This document shows positions 6,734-15,909 of a DNA stretch of 64,000 nt, piece after piece. Where the stretch lies: NCBI RefSeq assembly GCF_947497005.1, contig NZ_CANMFF010000005.1, positions 1 through 64,000 of the forward strand. The letters are read 5' to 3'. Position 1 is the first letter of the stretch. Every line of letters starts with the position of its first letter. Below the pieces are notes generated by a model. It searched no databases, was not told where the DNA came from, and worked only from the letters and a program-made list of their open reading frames with translations. Made by a program: the position numbers and the translations under genes. This stretch comes from an uncultured Ruegeria sp. GTDB lineage: Bacteria; Pseudomonadota; Alphaproteobacteria; Rhodobacterales; Rhodobacteraceae.

Positions 6734-8470
6734 TCATCCCGGCAGACCTGCCGTCCGCAAGGCTTCAACGACACGCGTGCGATCCTCACCACGCCGAAAC
6801 GAATTTATTAGTTGTGTGCGGTCGAGGCGAAAGTCTGGGTATTCGCCAAGCAACGACTGTGCCTCTGTCTTTGCTTCCTCAACCTGATCGGATCCTACCA
6901 AGTTGAGTATCCGGTAAAGTCTTGTGATTGTCTGCCCGCCCTCGCTGCTTGCCAGGATCTTGAGTGCGTCGTCACTGCGATCGTGTAGGAAATAGGCAAG
7001 CGATAAGTAGTTTTTGAAGACATCAGGCGCATACTGATTTGTTGCAAATGCACGTTCAAGATGGACCAAGGCCTGTTCCGGCTCACCATTCCACAATCGC
7101 GCAAGGCCAAGTGCGATCATCATGTCGCTATGATATGGGTTTAACTCGTAGGCCCGTTCGGCATGGGCCACGCCTTTTGCGTAATCGCTTTCGAAATAGC
7201 GCAGGCGGCTCATAAGCCGGTGAATGTGAGCAGAACGCGGATAGCGGCGCATTAGATCGATCATTTCGTTGAGGGTGAACTCGAGTGCATCTGCTCGCGT
7301 TGACGGCCAGCCGCCGGCCAGTTCTATGGCATATGTCCAGCAAAGGCAGAGCTTGGGCCAAAGCCCCTTGGGATCTGATTGCAATACGTTCTCGAAGTGG
7401 CCTCTGGCGACTTCGTTGTCTTTGGGATTGACCCGGTGAAGGAGCTGAAGACCGCGCACAACCTGCTCATGAAGCGAGAGCTCGGAATCCGGTTTCTCGG
7501 CAATCGCCTTCGCCTGCTCCTCACCGACCGCATCGCTCATTGTGGATGCGACCAACGCGGTGATGTCATCCTGAAGCTCAAAGACATCATCAAGGCTGCG
7601 GTCGAGTGTGTCGGACCAAACCCGTTGACCATTGGAGACTTTCACAAGCTGCACACTTATGCGTGCCCTCTGAACCGCAACCTGTACCATGCCTTCTAGC
7701 GCGAATTCGGCTCCAAGCCGACGACCGGCTTCGAGAGCTCCGGAGTTTGCGATGGCCTGCTTCGCACTACTGGGATCTATGAGTTCGAACTCCTCAAAAT
7801 GGGCAAGCGCCGAGCCCAGGGTTTCAGTCAGCCCTGAGGCCAGGCTTTCTGCGTCAATGCTGGCACCCTGGTGTCGAAACGGTGAAAGGAGAACGGTGGG
7901 AGGCTTCCAGGTCGAATTTGAATCGTTGCGTCGTGCTGCCATTTGCAGTTCATCGGGGAAAGAGCGTACACCGGATGTCAGGCGATACACACGCACCGGT
8001 TCAGCTATATTTTTTAGGTGCTTGGCACCAAGATCCTCAAACTGTGCCTCAACTTTTCCTTTCGATTGACGCCATGCATCCTCGGAAAGACAAATTCCAC
8101 CCGGTTCCGCAAGTGCCTCCAGGCGGGCAGCGACGTTGATCCCTTCACCAAACAAGTCATCATCCTCGACAATTACGTCACCCAAGTTGATGCCTATGCG
8201 AAACACCAGCGGGCCTTCCATTTGGTCCTGCCATTCAATCGCGCATTGCACGGCTGAAACAACGCTCGGAAATTCAACGAGATATCCATCTCCCATCTTC
8301 TTGACGATGCTTCCGAGATAATTGGCGACGGTGGGTTGGATCAGCTTTCTCTCGCAATCTTTCAGATGAGCAAGCGTACCTGCTTCGTCTTCGCCCATCA
8401 TGTTCGAAAAGCCAACGACGTCAGCGGCAAAAATGGCGGCAAGTCGCCGCTTCGGTTTGCTGTTTTCCAT
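6734..8470 (-). CDS. class III adenylate/guanylate cyclase with TolB-like and TPR regions
   Basis: 578 residues. Residues 8-165 form a class III nucleotide cyclase catalytic domain: AAIFAADVVGFSNMM carries the first metal Asp, and KKMGDGYLVEF the second metal Asp and core strand. A middle region (about 190-300; LLSPFRHQGA, ELIDPSSAKQAIA) resembles the TolB-like domain seen in rhizobial and roseobacter cyclases. The C-terminal half (about 330-578) is helical with TPR-like repeats (AYELNPYHSDMMIALGLARL). It would make cAMP or cGMP in the cytosol, with output tuned by protein contacts of the TPRs. No membrane helix is visible. It belongs to an expanded family in alphaproteobacteria. Confidence 0.88.
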   Translation of the reverse strand: MENSKPKRRLAAIFAADVVGFSNMMGEDEAGTLAHLKDCERKLIQPTVANYLGSIVKKMGDGYLVEFPSVVSAVQCAIEWQDQMEGPLVFRIGINLGDVIVEDDDLFGEGINVAARLEALAEPGGICLSEDAWRQSKGKVEAQFEDLGAKHLKNIAEPVRVYRLTSGVRSFPDELQMAARRNDSNSTWKPPTVLLSPFRHQGASIDAESLASGLTETLGSALAHFEEFELIDPSSAKQAIANSGALEAGRRLGAEFALEGMVQVAVQRARISVQLVKVSNGQRVWSDTLDRSLDDVFELQDDITALVASTMSDAVGEEQAKAIAEKPDSELSLHEQVVRGLQLLHRVNPKDNEVARGHFENVLQSDPKGLWPKLCLCWTYAIELAGGWPSTRADALEFTLNEMIDLMRRYPRSAHIHRLMSRLRYFESDYAKGVAHAERAYELNPYHSDMMIALGLARLWNGEPEQALVHLERAFATNQYAPDVFKNYLSLAYFLHDRSDDALKILASSEGGQTITRLYRILNLVGSDQVEEAKTEAQSLLGEYPDFRLDRTQLINSFRRGEDRTRVVEALRTAGLPG

Positions 8471-8841
8471 GAACCTCAGATTAACCCAGGGTTAAGCTCA
8501 AGGCTATGTCTCAGGCGACAAGCGGACGCCACAATCTCAGCACCGTTGAAGCGTAACTTCTAAGCCAGCAAATATTGCATCGCTTTGAAGGCATGCTCGG
8601 GGCTCAATACAGCTGTTTTCTTCAACTCGTGTAAGCGGAATGCTGCGGCCCTAAGCTGCCGTTGGCCAACGGGTCAAGATGCTGCGGTAGCAGCCCGCAT
8701 TCCTGCCATTCGCCGCGTGTGCAAAAACGGCATATGGTCGAACTCGTAATCTGCGGACGAAGCTGCCGTGCACCTCAAACATTCAGACGTCTGCTTTTGG
8801 TCGTGAACGTCTCAAGTGGCTTCGTTGCGACTTAGTTTTCG
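8471..8841. other. gene-free stretch with decayed repeat sequence
   Basis: 371 bases without a convincing gene between two convergent-to-tandem minus-strand genes. It contains GC-rich, partly self-similar sequence (GCTGCGGCCCTAAGCTGCCG; GGACGAAGCTGCC at 8755-8767, also found at 10621-10633), consistent with old copies of dispersed intergenic repeats. The first 60 bases should hold the cyclase promoter. Confidence 0.5.
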
Positions 8842-10404
8842 TCAGCTCATTATGAGCGACGCACCCTTTTCGGCGACCATCATCGTGGGTGCGTTGGTGT
8901 TTCCGCTTGGCATTGTTGGGAATACGGATGCATCAACCACGCGTAGATTTTCGATTCCGCGCACCTTCAAGTCTGGGCCTACAACTGCAGTCTGATCGAT
9001 GCCCATTCGGCAGGTTGAAGTTTGGTGCCAGGTGGTGCTGGCTTCAGCACGTGTTGCGGCGATGATGGCATCCCGATCTGATCCGGGTCCGGCAACCGCA
9101 TCCCTAACGCTCTCGAAAACCGGATGCTCGGCTAATCGTTGGTTGAATCGGATGAACTCGACATGGGTGTCGACATCGAGTGGGTCTGAAAAATAGTTGG
9201 GATCGACCAAAGGGCGATCAAATGGGCTGGCCGACGCGAGCCGAACGCTACCTTTCGAGAGAGTCCTGCAAATGTAACCACCAAACCGAACACTGGGCGG
9301 CGTTCCCATCGCTCGATCCATATGGGTGTTCGAGACAAAACAGACAGACTGCGCGCTTGGATATTCGTCGCTGTCTCGCAACTTAACAAAGGCTCCGGCA
9401 TCAACGCCTGTCGTGGCGAGCGGGCCCGTCCCCGTAGCCTCAAACTCGCGCAAACTCGCCGCCTCGTTTGGGATCGGAAAGCCAAATTTCTCTGGTTCGC
9501 GTAATGTGAACAATACTCGCGGCCCGCCGAAATGATCCAGCAAATTTTGGCCGACGCCCTCAAGATCGTTCAGGCATTGAATGCCATGCTCTTCCAGATG
9601 CTTCGCGGGACCGACGCCCGACAGCATCAACAATTGCGGTGTGCCAATTGTTCCCATCGAAAGAATGACTTCGCCCGCCGACACAACCGTGGCCTCGCGC
9701 CCTTTCGAGTAAGTCACGCCTGTGGCGCGATTGCTTTCAAACGTCACGCCTGTCAGCAAGGCCCCAGTGACAACCATTAGGTTGGGACGATCCGTGACCG
9801 GGTCCAAAAAACCATCGGCTGCGCTGATGCGCCGCCCGTTTTTAGTTGTGAACTGGTAGAAGAAACATCCTTCCTGCGTTTTGCCGTTGTAGTCTGGGTT
9901 GCGTGGAACACCGACATCTTCGTAGGCTTCAAAGCACATCTCTTGAAGCGGGTGCATATTGCGCGGCATCTCAATGGAAATGTCACCGTCTATGCCATGA
10001 AAGTCATCGTCGAAAATGCTGCTGGCCTCCGATCTTTTCATGAACGGCAGCACGTCGTCATAGGACCAACCTGTATTTCCGAGTTGAGCCCAATGGTCGT
10101 AGTCGCCGCGATTGCCGCGCACATACATACCCCAATTTATGCCGCTTGATCCGCCAAGACCCTTGCCTCGATTTAGCAAGATGCGCCTGTTGTCGAAATG
10201 TTCTTGGGGTTCTGAACGAAACGCCCAATCCAGCGGTGTGTCCCACTGATCCACGGACGCGCCATACGCTTCCAGGAGCGGACCTTTCATTTCTTGCCCA
10301 GCCTCAAGCAAGAGAACTCTGTTGGCCGGATCGGAGGAAAGTCTGTTGGCCAGAATGCACCCTGCGGTGCCCGCGCCACAAATCACAAAATCAAAGGCCA
10401 CCAT
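8842..10404 (-). CDS. GMC-family FAD-dependent oxidoreductase (choline/alcohol dehydrogenase type)
   Basis: 520 residues from ATG at 10404; an in-frame ATG six codons upstream (10422) is possible, but the shorter start places the dinucleotide fold at the very N-terminus as is usual. FAD-binding GAGTAGCILANRLS starts near residue 10, the GMC signature region reads GGSSGINWGMYVRG, and the C-terminal active-site block is WHQTSTCRMG followed by PSGNTNAPTMMVAEKGA. It would oxidise an alcohol to an aldehyde with electrons passed to a quinone or oxygen. No bet genes are adjacent, so choline is not specially indicated. Confidence 0.87.
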   Translation of the reverse strand: MVAFDFVICGAGTAGCILANRLSSDPANRVLLLEAGQEMKGPLLEAYGASVDQWDTPLDWAFRSEPQEHFDNRRILLNRGKGLGGSSGINWGMYVRGNRGDYDHWAQLGNTGWSYDDVLPFMKRSEASSIFDDDFHGIDGDISIEMPRNMHPLQEMCFEAYEDVGVPRNPDYNGKTQEGCFFYQFTTKNGRRISAADGFLDPVTDRPNLMVVTGALLTGVTFESNRATGVTYSKGREATVVSAGEVILSMGTIGTPQLLMLSGVGPAKHLEEHGIQCLNDLEGVGQNLLDHFGGPRVLFTLREPEKFGFPIPNEAASLREFEATGTGPLATTGVDAGAFVKLRDSDEYPSAQSVCFVSNTHMDRAMGTPPSVRFGGYICRTLSKGSVRLASASPFDRPLVDPNYFSDPLDVDTHVEFIRFNQRLAEHPVFESVRDAVAGPGSDRDAIIAATRAEASTTWHQTSTCRMGIDQTAVVGPDLKVRGIENLRVVDASVFPTMPSGNTNAPTMMVAEKGASLIMS

Positions 10405-10422
10405 ATGAATTCCGCCACGCAT

Positions 10423-10813
10423 TCAAACAATCCCAGTTGAACGTAGCAAATCAACTACGACGTGGATAGAAGGCGGCACTACCGCGCACTACAACCCGTT
10501 GCCAACCCCTGTGCGCCAAACGGTCTCCTTGTAAAACCCGACATTTGTAAACGATGTGGCATCAGTCAAATTGGGCTCGATGCGGACAATCAGAACAATT
10601 CAGTGAACGGCTGCCTTGCGGGACGAAGCTGCCTGATGCTGGTGCAGCAAAAACCACCTTGGCCGCTCAACCGTGTTACCCAATTACACGCGGCGGCGCA
10701 GCTCGATTTCCCGAAACCGGACATTCAAAGTCGTGAAACAGGCTGAAATCCAACCCGGCCATTCGCTGCGCTTGCACCAATATCCGCTATAACCTTGCCC
10801 ACATGCTGATGCC
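10423..10813. other. gene-free stretch with decayed dispersed-repeat sequence
   Basis: About 390 bases with no supported gene. It contains AAACCGGACATTC (10714-10726), the same core found in the dispersed repeat at 55.1 kb and, inverted, at 15.1 kb, plus GGACGAAGCTGCC (10621), also at 8755. I read it as eroded repeat DNA. No RNA gene recognised. Confidence 0.5.
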
Positions 10814-11119
10814 TCAGCTCGGATGGATCAAACGCGCCCCGTCAGCGTAGACCTGTTTCCATTTGATGATCGAATACGATTTCCGGAGACCCGTCGACCA
10901 AAATGGGTCTTCATACACCAGTTGATCGACTTCGTCCTCTGTGTCTCCTTCCACAATCCACAAACCGTCGCGTCCTTGATCTGCGGCGTCGGACAACGGG
11001 CCAGCAGCCTCGATCTTGTCCGCGTTCGTCTCTAAGAAATCTAGGTGCTTGGCCATATGCGTTTTGCGGATATCTGGATCGGCGTCTGGTGCGTCTTCGA
11101 ACAGGATGATGAACTTCAT
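10814..11119 (-). CDS. YciI family protein
   Basis: 101 residues with the YciI-like fold pattern: an MKFIILFED strand, HMAKHLDFLE (conserved His-containing helix), DAADQGRDGLWIVEGDTEDE and a DPFWSTGLRKSYSIIKWK C-terminal strand. YciI proteins are small dimeric alpha+beta enzymes or accessory proteins related to dehydrochlorinases and muconolactone isomerases; the substrate is usually unknown. It lies divergent to a LysR gene (gap 90 bases), which probably controls it. Confidence 0.85.
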   Translation of the reverse strand: MKFIILFEDAPDADPDIRKTHMAKHLDFLETNADKIEAAGPLSDAADQGRDGLWIVEGDTEDEVDQLVYEDPFWSTGLRKSYSIIKWKQVYADGARLIHPS

Positions 11120-11209
11120 TTGTTTTCTCTCCTCCAGTTTCGTGAGACCAAGATTGCCACAGTAAAACTGAAGATTGAGTCAGCAATATCGGCAAGTTAC
11201 TCTGCAAGA

Positions 11210-12082
11210 ATGCAGAGACACGATTGGAACGATCTCAAGTACCTCTTGGCGCTTCACCGTGAAGGTAAGTTGATCGAAGCAGGGCGGAAGGTTGGCGTTA
11301 GTGATACAACGGTAGCTCGTAGGATAAAGATGCTCGAAGAGGCACTGGCGACAACGCTGTTCTTACGCAGCGCAAATGGACGGTACGAACCAACTGACGC
11401 GGCGCTGCAGATTCTGTCACACGCCGAAAGCATCGAGGCAAGCCATGCTGCGATAAGCGCAATTTCCGGCGAAAGCACAAACCGGGTTTCGGGTTCCGTG
11501 CGCTTGAGCGCCGTACCCGTTATTGTGAACCGTTTTCTTGTTACTCAGCTTCCTCTTTTGACTCGTCTGCATCCAGACCTTAGCGTCGAGCTTGTTCCGA
11601 GTTCGGACAATCTGGACTTGTCCAAGCGTGAAGCCGATCTTTCTGTGCGCTTTGCACGTCCATCTGATGGGGGTATGCGCACCAAAGCCCAAAAGCTGGG
11701 CGAGGTGTCATTCGTTGCCTGCGCCGCAAAGAGTATCTCGCCCGAGCATTATGAATCATTGGGCTGGATCACCTATGACGAGGCACATTCTCGCCTGCCG
11801 CAGGCGCGTTGGCTTGAGAGTACGGCGAATTCTGAAGACCTGCGTGCCGGTTTGCGGGTAACGGATGTTGAGACGGCGCTGCAGGCCGTTGTGGCGGGCA
11901 TTGGAAAGACGCTACTGCCAAGAGCAGTCGTTTTGTCCGATCCACGATTGCAAGCGATCGAGCCAGAAGATTGCGCCAAGTTTCCAAGCAGGGAGGTTTG
12001 GATGTTGTCGCATGTGAATCAGACATCAAGGGTGTCAATTACGGCAGTTAAAGAGTGGCTAATGAGTTTGAGCTGGCACTGA
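11210..12082 (+). CDS. LysR family transcriptional regulator
   Basis: 290 residues from ATG at 11210, giving the standard LysR start just before the helix-turn-helix (DWNDLKYLLALHREGKLIEA, then VSDTTVARRIKMLEE). Residues 90-290 form the periplasmic-binding-protein-like effector domain (GSVRLSAVPVIVNRFL). The longer upstream reading would overlap the YciI gene and is rejected, although the ribosome site for this start is weak. Likely target is the divergent yciI-like gene. Confidence 0.88.
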   Translation: MQRHDWNDLKYLLALHREGKLIEAGRKVGVSDTTVARRIKMLEEALATTLFLRSANGRYEPTDAALQILSHAESIEASHAAISAISGESTNRVSGSVRLSAVPVIVNRFLVTQLPLLTRLHPDLSVELVPSSDNLDLSKREADLSVRFARPSDGGMRTKAQKLGEVSFVACAAKSISPEHYESLGWITYDEAHSRLPQARWLESTANSEDLRAGLRVTDVETALQAVVAGIGKTLLPRAVVLSDPRLQAIEPEDCAKFPSREVWMLSHVNQTSRVSITAVKEWLMSLSWH

Positions 12083-12222
12083 CGCGCGCCCTAGTAGCGG
12101 CAATTCATACGAGGTAAAGCATCGCACAAAACGAACTTTCAGAATACCTTATCTGCGAGGTGTTCGGATGCCAGTTTCATGCGGCGTGATCTGCTATTTA
12201 ACCGTCGAGTTTGATTGGTTGC

Positions 12223-12558
12223 TTATCCAAAATCTATAGCAGCCTTCGGGTCCCCCTCGAACACAGGGCGCATGAAATATCGGACGTGGCGCTTGATGCA
12301 TCCAGTCTCACGCGCAAATCTGAAGACGGCCTGGCACTCTTCGTCTGTCTCGATTTTTTGCCGGTAGCTTTCGTATTCCGCTAAGCTTTGGAAAGAAAAG
12401 GATGCTGTCGCAAAGTCGCTAGGTCCCTCATGGGGCAAAAGGTACCCATGATGCTTTCCGCCAAAGCGATCAACAAGCGCGATCCAAGAACGGGCATATG
12501 CTTCGAACTCTGTAAGTTTTCCGGGCGTAATCTCATATTGAATAAAGCATGTAATCAT
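12223..12558 (-). CDS. NIPSNAP family protein
   Basis: 111 residues with the NIPSNAP ferredoxin-like pattern: CFIQYEITPGKLTEFEAYAR, an HGYLLPHEG strand and FSFQSLAEYESYRQKIETDEE. These small proteins often accompany catabolic operons, and their role is poorly known. It lies 11 bases downstream of the truncated TAXI gene on the same strand, so the two are probably cotranscribed. Confidence 0.83.
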   Translation of the reverse strand: MITCFIQYEITPGKLTEFEAYARSWIALVDRFGGKHHGYLLPHEGPSDFATASFSFQSLAEYESYRQKIETDEECQAVFRFARETGCIKRHVRYFMRPVFEGDPKAAIDFG

Positions 12559-12569
12559 TTTTACCCCAA

Positions 12570-13223
12570 TTAAACAGCGTCCGGTCCTACCTCATGTAAC
12601 AAAACAAAACGGGTTTCTTGAACCTGTTTGTTCATTGCGACGTGCAAACCGTTCAACGGTTCGGTCCGCATTCCGACGTAATCCCATGCGTCAAGCGAGG
12701 CCTGATGGGAGTGAAACCGCATCTCTAGCACGACAGCTACGTCGGGAATGTCAAAGAGAGTAGTTGTGACCTTGCCTGCGTTTCCTCCAGGGCGACCGGT
12801 CCCAACAGTTTTTCCTTCAAGGTCAGTGAAGTCAGTGATTCCGGTGTCTGAACGAGCAACGTACTGAGCCATTCCGACAGGCATCGCCAGAATGGCTTTC
12901 ATATCTTTATAGCCGTCTCGCAGCGCCTCCGGATCGTCGGCGTATTTTCCTGTGCCACCCACGGCGTCGAGGTAATGCGGCGCGCCTACGCCCACCATGT
13001 CGATTTCACCTTGGGCGGCCTTCCTCATTCCTGAGACGGTGCCATTTTCAACAACAGTCATAGGAATCCCGGCTTCGCGAGCGATCCCCGACCAAACGAC
13101 TCCCAGTTGATAGTCATCCGAAGTCGTCGAAACGCCACTGAATACGATGTCCTGCGAAAATGCAGCGGTTGCTGCCATCGCGAGTGCGCCGGATAGCGCC
13201 ATGGAGCGGAAAGTTTTGAACAT
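12570..13223 (-). CDS. TAXI-family TRAP solute-binding protein, truncated and fused to unrelated C-terminus
   Basis: 217 residues where about 320 are usual. Residues 1-22 are a signal peptide cut after AAFSQ. Residues 23-160 match a TAXI-type TRAP binding protein (VVENGTVSGMRKAAQGEIDM, DLEGKTVGTGRPGGNAGKVT). After TTTLFDIPDVA the sequence stops resembling the family and continues as VVLEMRFHSHQASLDAWDYV to VGPDAV, a 55-residue tail I cannot place. No TRAP membrane genes are adjacent. An internal deletion that fused the front of the binding protein to the end of another gene is the simplest reading, so transport function is unlikely. Confidence 0.7.
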   Translation of the reverse strand: MFKTFRSMALSGALAMAATAAFSQDIVFSGVSTTSDDYQLGVVWSGIAREAGIPMTVVENGTVSGMRKAAQGEIDMVGVGAPHYLDAVGGTGKYADDPEALRDGYKDMKAILAMPVGMAQYVARSDTGITDFTDLEGKTVGTGRPGGNAGKVTTTLFDIPDVAVVLEMRFHSHQASLDAWDYVGMRTEPLNGLHVAMNKQVQETRFVLLHEVGPDAV

Positions 13224-13249
13224 CTTCTCCTCCGTTAATGTTCTATTCT

Positions 13250-13279
13250 ACAGAACGCTGTTGCGTTAGACAGAACGCT
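13250..13279. promoter_or_regulatory. direct repeats ACAGAACGCT, candidate IclR operator
   Basis: ACAGAACGCT occurs at 13250 and 13270, exactly 20 bases apart (two helical turns), in the divergent gap between the TAXI and IclR genes. GTTCT at 13240 adds an inverted half-site. The likely ligand is the adjacent IclR protein. Confidence 0.45.
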
Positions 13280-13326
13280 ATGCTAAGAAGGGCTGAAAGT
13301 CAAAGAAAAGCTGGAGGGCACTTGCC

Positions 13327-14010
13327 TTGGCGGACACAAAGGGCGTTGAAGCCGTTGATCGTGCTTTGAAAATTTTGGATTGCTTTAGTGCTGATACGCA
13401 GGAAGTCAGTCTTGCCGAACTCTCGCGTCGCACTGAATTCTACAAGAGCACAATTCTTCGACTGGTCGCTTCATTGGAGCGATTCGGGTATCTTGTGCGC
13501 GGAGAGACGGGGAGATATCGCTTAGGTCCGGCCACCTGGAGGTTAGGGTCGTGCTACAGGCAAAGCTTCGATCTTGCAGAGGTTCTGCGACCTGAATTGA
13601 AGACTCTTTGCGAAGCCACGAATGAAACCGCTTCCTTCTACATCCTCGAAGGCCGCAGTCGAATTTGTCTATACCGGGTTGAGCCCGACAGAGCGATCCG
13701 GCACTCGATAGTTGAGGGTGAGAGTATGCCATTGGACCGCGGTGCCAGTGGCAGAATCTTGTTGGCGTTCTCCGATGGTGTAGATGATCCGGACTCCGAC
13801 GTTAAAGAGAAAGGCTACACTGTCTCGCTTGGTGAACGGGATCCGGAAGTCGCAGCTGTATCGGTCCCACTTATTGCGAAATCAGGCCGTCTCGTCGGTG
13901 CCCTGTCCGTATCAGGACTGATCACCCGATTTGGCGAGGAGCGTCACGAGGCTTTGGTCACGGCACTGAAAGATAGTGAACAGCGCCTTTCGGATAAAAT
14001 TTCAATTTAA
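13327..14010 (+). CDS. IclR family transcriptional regulator
   Basis: 227 residues, TTG start with GGAGGG upstream. The N-terminal winged helix is typical (GVEAVDRALKILDCFS, VSLAELSRRTEFYKSTILRL), followed by the IclR effector domain with SFYILEGRSRICLYRVEP and the MPLDRGASGRILLAFSDG block. It is divergent from the truncated TAXI gene and 10 bases ahead of an SMP-30-type gene, so it probably regulated a sugar-acid or lactone uptake and catabolic unit now partly decayed. Confidence 0.9.
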   Translation: MADTKGVEAVDRALKILDCFSADTQEVSLAELSRRTEFYKSTILRLVASLERFGYLVRGETGRYRLGPATWRLGSCYRQSFDLAEVLRPELKTLCEATNETASFYILEGRSRICLYRVEPDRAIRHSIVEGESMPLDRGASGRILLAFSDGVDDPDSDVKEKGYTVSLGERDPEVAAVSVPLIAKSGRLVGALSVSGLITRFGEERHEALVTALKDSEQRLSDKISI

Positions 14011-14020
14011 AGGAACCGCT

Positions 14021-14950
14021 ATGTCGCTCTATCCACCACCGGAAATCACCGACGCAAAAGTATGGACCAGTTTGCCGGATGAGTTCCGCGTCAAAGACAC
14101 TTCGCCAGAGTGGGCCTCGGCCAACAAACCCGGACGACAGATTGACAGCTTTTTGGAAGGCCCGAGTTTTGACCGTGAGGGCAATCTCTGGGTTACGGAT
14201 ATCCCTTACGGCCGCATCTTTAAGATAGCGCCAAACGGCGAATGGACGCTCGTGACCCAACATGACGGTTGGCCAAACGGGCTCAAAATCCATAAAGATG
14301 GCCGCGTCTTTATCGCGGATTACAAGAATGGGATCATGTGCCTGGATCCTGAAACAGGCCGAGTTGAACCCGTCATTTGGCACCGGCATTCTGAGCATTT
14401 CCGAGGCTGCAACGATCTGGTCTTTGATGCTCAGGGGCGCCTGTACTTTACCGATCAAGGACAAAGTGGAATGCATATGCCCAATGGTCGCGTATTTCGG
14501 TATGACTTTGAGGCCGAGCGCCTCGATCTATTGATTGATACCGGTCAAAGCCCCAACGGCCTGGTTCTGAATGAGCACGAGGATGTTCTATACGTGGCTA
14601 TGACACGTGGTAACAGCGTGTGGCGCTTGCCGTTGATGGCCGACGGTGGCGTTTCAAAGGTAGGCGTCTACTTGCAACTTTCAGGCGGCCTCTCCGGTCC
14701 AGACGGCATGGCCTTGGATCAGTCAGGTGGCCTTTGGGTAGCACACGCCGGAAATGGGTGTGTCTGGGGTTTTTCAAAAACCGGTGAGCCTCAATACCGC
14801 CTGAAAAGCTCCACCGGTATGACCACGACCAATTTAGCCTTTGGTGGTGAAAATAACTCCGAGGTTTTTATAACCGAGTCCGATACCGGCAATATTCTGA
14901 GGGTCCGCGTCGAAACACCAGGCAGGTTGATGTACTCGCACGCAGATTAG
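14021..14950 (+). CDS. SMP-30/gluconolactonase-type protein
   Basis: 309 residues from ATG at 14021, with AAAGGA 6 bases upstream. It forms a six-bladed propeller pattern: EGPSFDREGNLWVTDIPYGR (blade with metal Glu), WPNGLKIHKDGRVFIADY, CNDLVFDAQGRLYFTDQG (metal Asn/Asp), SPNGLVLNEHEDVLYVA and GPDGMALDQSGGLWVAHAG. Family members hydrolyse sugar lactones using one divalent metal. No signal peptide is visible. The neighbouring IclR and TAXI genes point to a sugar acid or aromatic lactone substrate; the exact one is unknown. Confidence 0.87.
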   Translation: MSLYPPPEITDAKVWTSLPDEFRVKDTSPEWASANKPGRQIDSFLEGPSFDREGNLWVTDIPYGRIFKIAPNGEWTLVTQHDGWPNGLKIHKDGRVFIADYKNGIMCLDPETGRVEPVIWHRHSEHFRGCNDLVFDAQGRLYFTDQGQSGMHMPNGRVFRYDFEAERLDLLIDTGQSPNGLVLNEHEDVLYVAMTRGNSVWRLPLMADGGVSKVGVYLQLSGGLSGPDGMALDQSGGLWVAHAGNGCVWGFSKTGEPQYRLKSSTGMTTTNLAFGGENNSEVFITESDTGNILRVRVETPGRLMYSHAD

Positions 14951-15067
14951 AGGTTGATGCGACAACGTTTGCTTTGTCCGATCTGAAAAACCAACAATTT
15001 TTCCTCTAGCTTGAAGCCCGCTGAAAATTTTCGGTTTGCGGACATTCGAGCCCTGTCGTTGAAGTTC

Positions 15068-15150
15068 GGCTTTGTCCGCTGCCCTGCCATCTGAGAAGCG
15101 CGTGGGAATGTCCGGTTTGCGCGGTTGGCGGCGTGCCGCGCTTGCATATG
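15068..15150 (-). repeat. dispersed intergenic repeat, copy A
   Basis: 83 bases that align without gaps, in inverse orientation, to 55131-55213; by hand about 68 of 83 positions match. Landmarks are GCAAGCGCGGCACG and AAACCGGACATTCCCA. It sits in the 310-base gene-free stretch between the SMP-30 gene and tRNA-Ala, which otherwise holds no supported gene. Confidence 0.75.
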
Positions 15151-15261
15151 CGCGCGGCTTGATCGATTGCGGCTTCGGGCTCTGAGTTCCGCTTCGGCCC
15201 CAAAGGAAAATCTTGCTGCCAAAAAGGAAGAACTATGCGTGGCGGATCAATTGTTAGGTTT

Positions 15262-15337
<76 letters not shown>

Positions 15338-15446
15338 ATCACGGTACCGTCGGTACGGTGGACGGACGTTTATGAGACCGTGGCAATGAGTGCAAGTCCA
15401 AAAATGGAATTGGTACCAACTTTCAGTCCGGGTTGCCCGCTCAATG

Positions 15447-15476
15447 AATAAGGCGACCCTCAGGGGTCGCCTTATT
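15447..15476 (-). terminator. intrinsic terminator of the FYDLN gene
   Basis: A 13-bp perfect stem, AATAAGGCGACCC against GGGTCGCCTTATT with a 4-base loop, lies 7 bases after the stop codon of the acidic protein on the minus strand. Confidence 0.85.
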
Positions 15477-15482
15477 GCTAAA

Positions 15483-15809
15483 TCAGGTTTCGTCTTCCGA
15501 GGACATGTCAGTGATGTCGTCCAGAGAAACCTCATCACTGCTGTCGTCATCGTCGTCCAGCAGATCGTCGTCCAGTTCGACGTCGACGGTGTCGTCATCG
15601 TCCAGAACCGCATCTTCTCCGGATGCGTTTTCACGCGCCTTGACCGAAGCCGCATCTTCGGCATCCGCCGCGATCATGCGACTTTTGGATGTTTGAAGCT
15701 CCACGATCTCGCCAGTGTAGGGGCTGATGATCGGGTCCTTGTTCAGGTCGTAAAATCGCTTACCGGTTGTCGGGCAAACGCGCTTTACGCCCCATTCTTC
15801 CTTGGGCAT
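15483..15809 (-). CDS. FYDLN acid-domain protein (TIGR02300 family)
   Basis: 108 residues. The N-terminus MPKEEWGVKRVCPTTGKRFY followed by DLNKDPIISPYTGE is the conserved FYDLN block, a small zinc-ribbon-like region. Residues 60-108 are almost entirely Asp, Glu and Ser, the variable acidic tail of the family. Function is unknown; it is widespread in alphaproteobacteria and often lies beside a tRNA-Ala or aroA, as here beside tRNA-Ala. A terminator follows immediately. Confidence 0.93.
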   Translation of the reverse strand: MPKEEWGVKRVCPTTGKRFYDLNKDPIISPYTGEIVELQTSKSRMIAADAEDAASVKARENASGEDAVLDDDDTVDVELDDDLLDDDDDSSDEVSLDDITDMSSEDET

Positions 15810-15909
15810 GTCAAATCCCCTTGATATCAGGTGAGTCGTCTAAATGATTCAGCTCAACTGCCACAGGCAGTGGGCACTGTCAAAGTCTTTGCGCAAGAGA
15901 GGTCGAGAT

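Noticed and set aside
10462..10746. Open frame in the gene-free stretch before YciI
   Set aside because: Cys- and Trp-rich random-like protein in decayed repeat DNA; no start site.
11045..11209. Longer N-terminus for the LysR gene
   Set aside because: It would overlap the divergent YciI gene and add residues unlike any LysR N-terminus.
15475..15696. Ser-rich plus-strand frame
   Set aside because: It is the antisense of the Asp/Glu-rich tail of the FYDLN protein.
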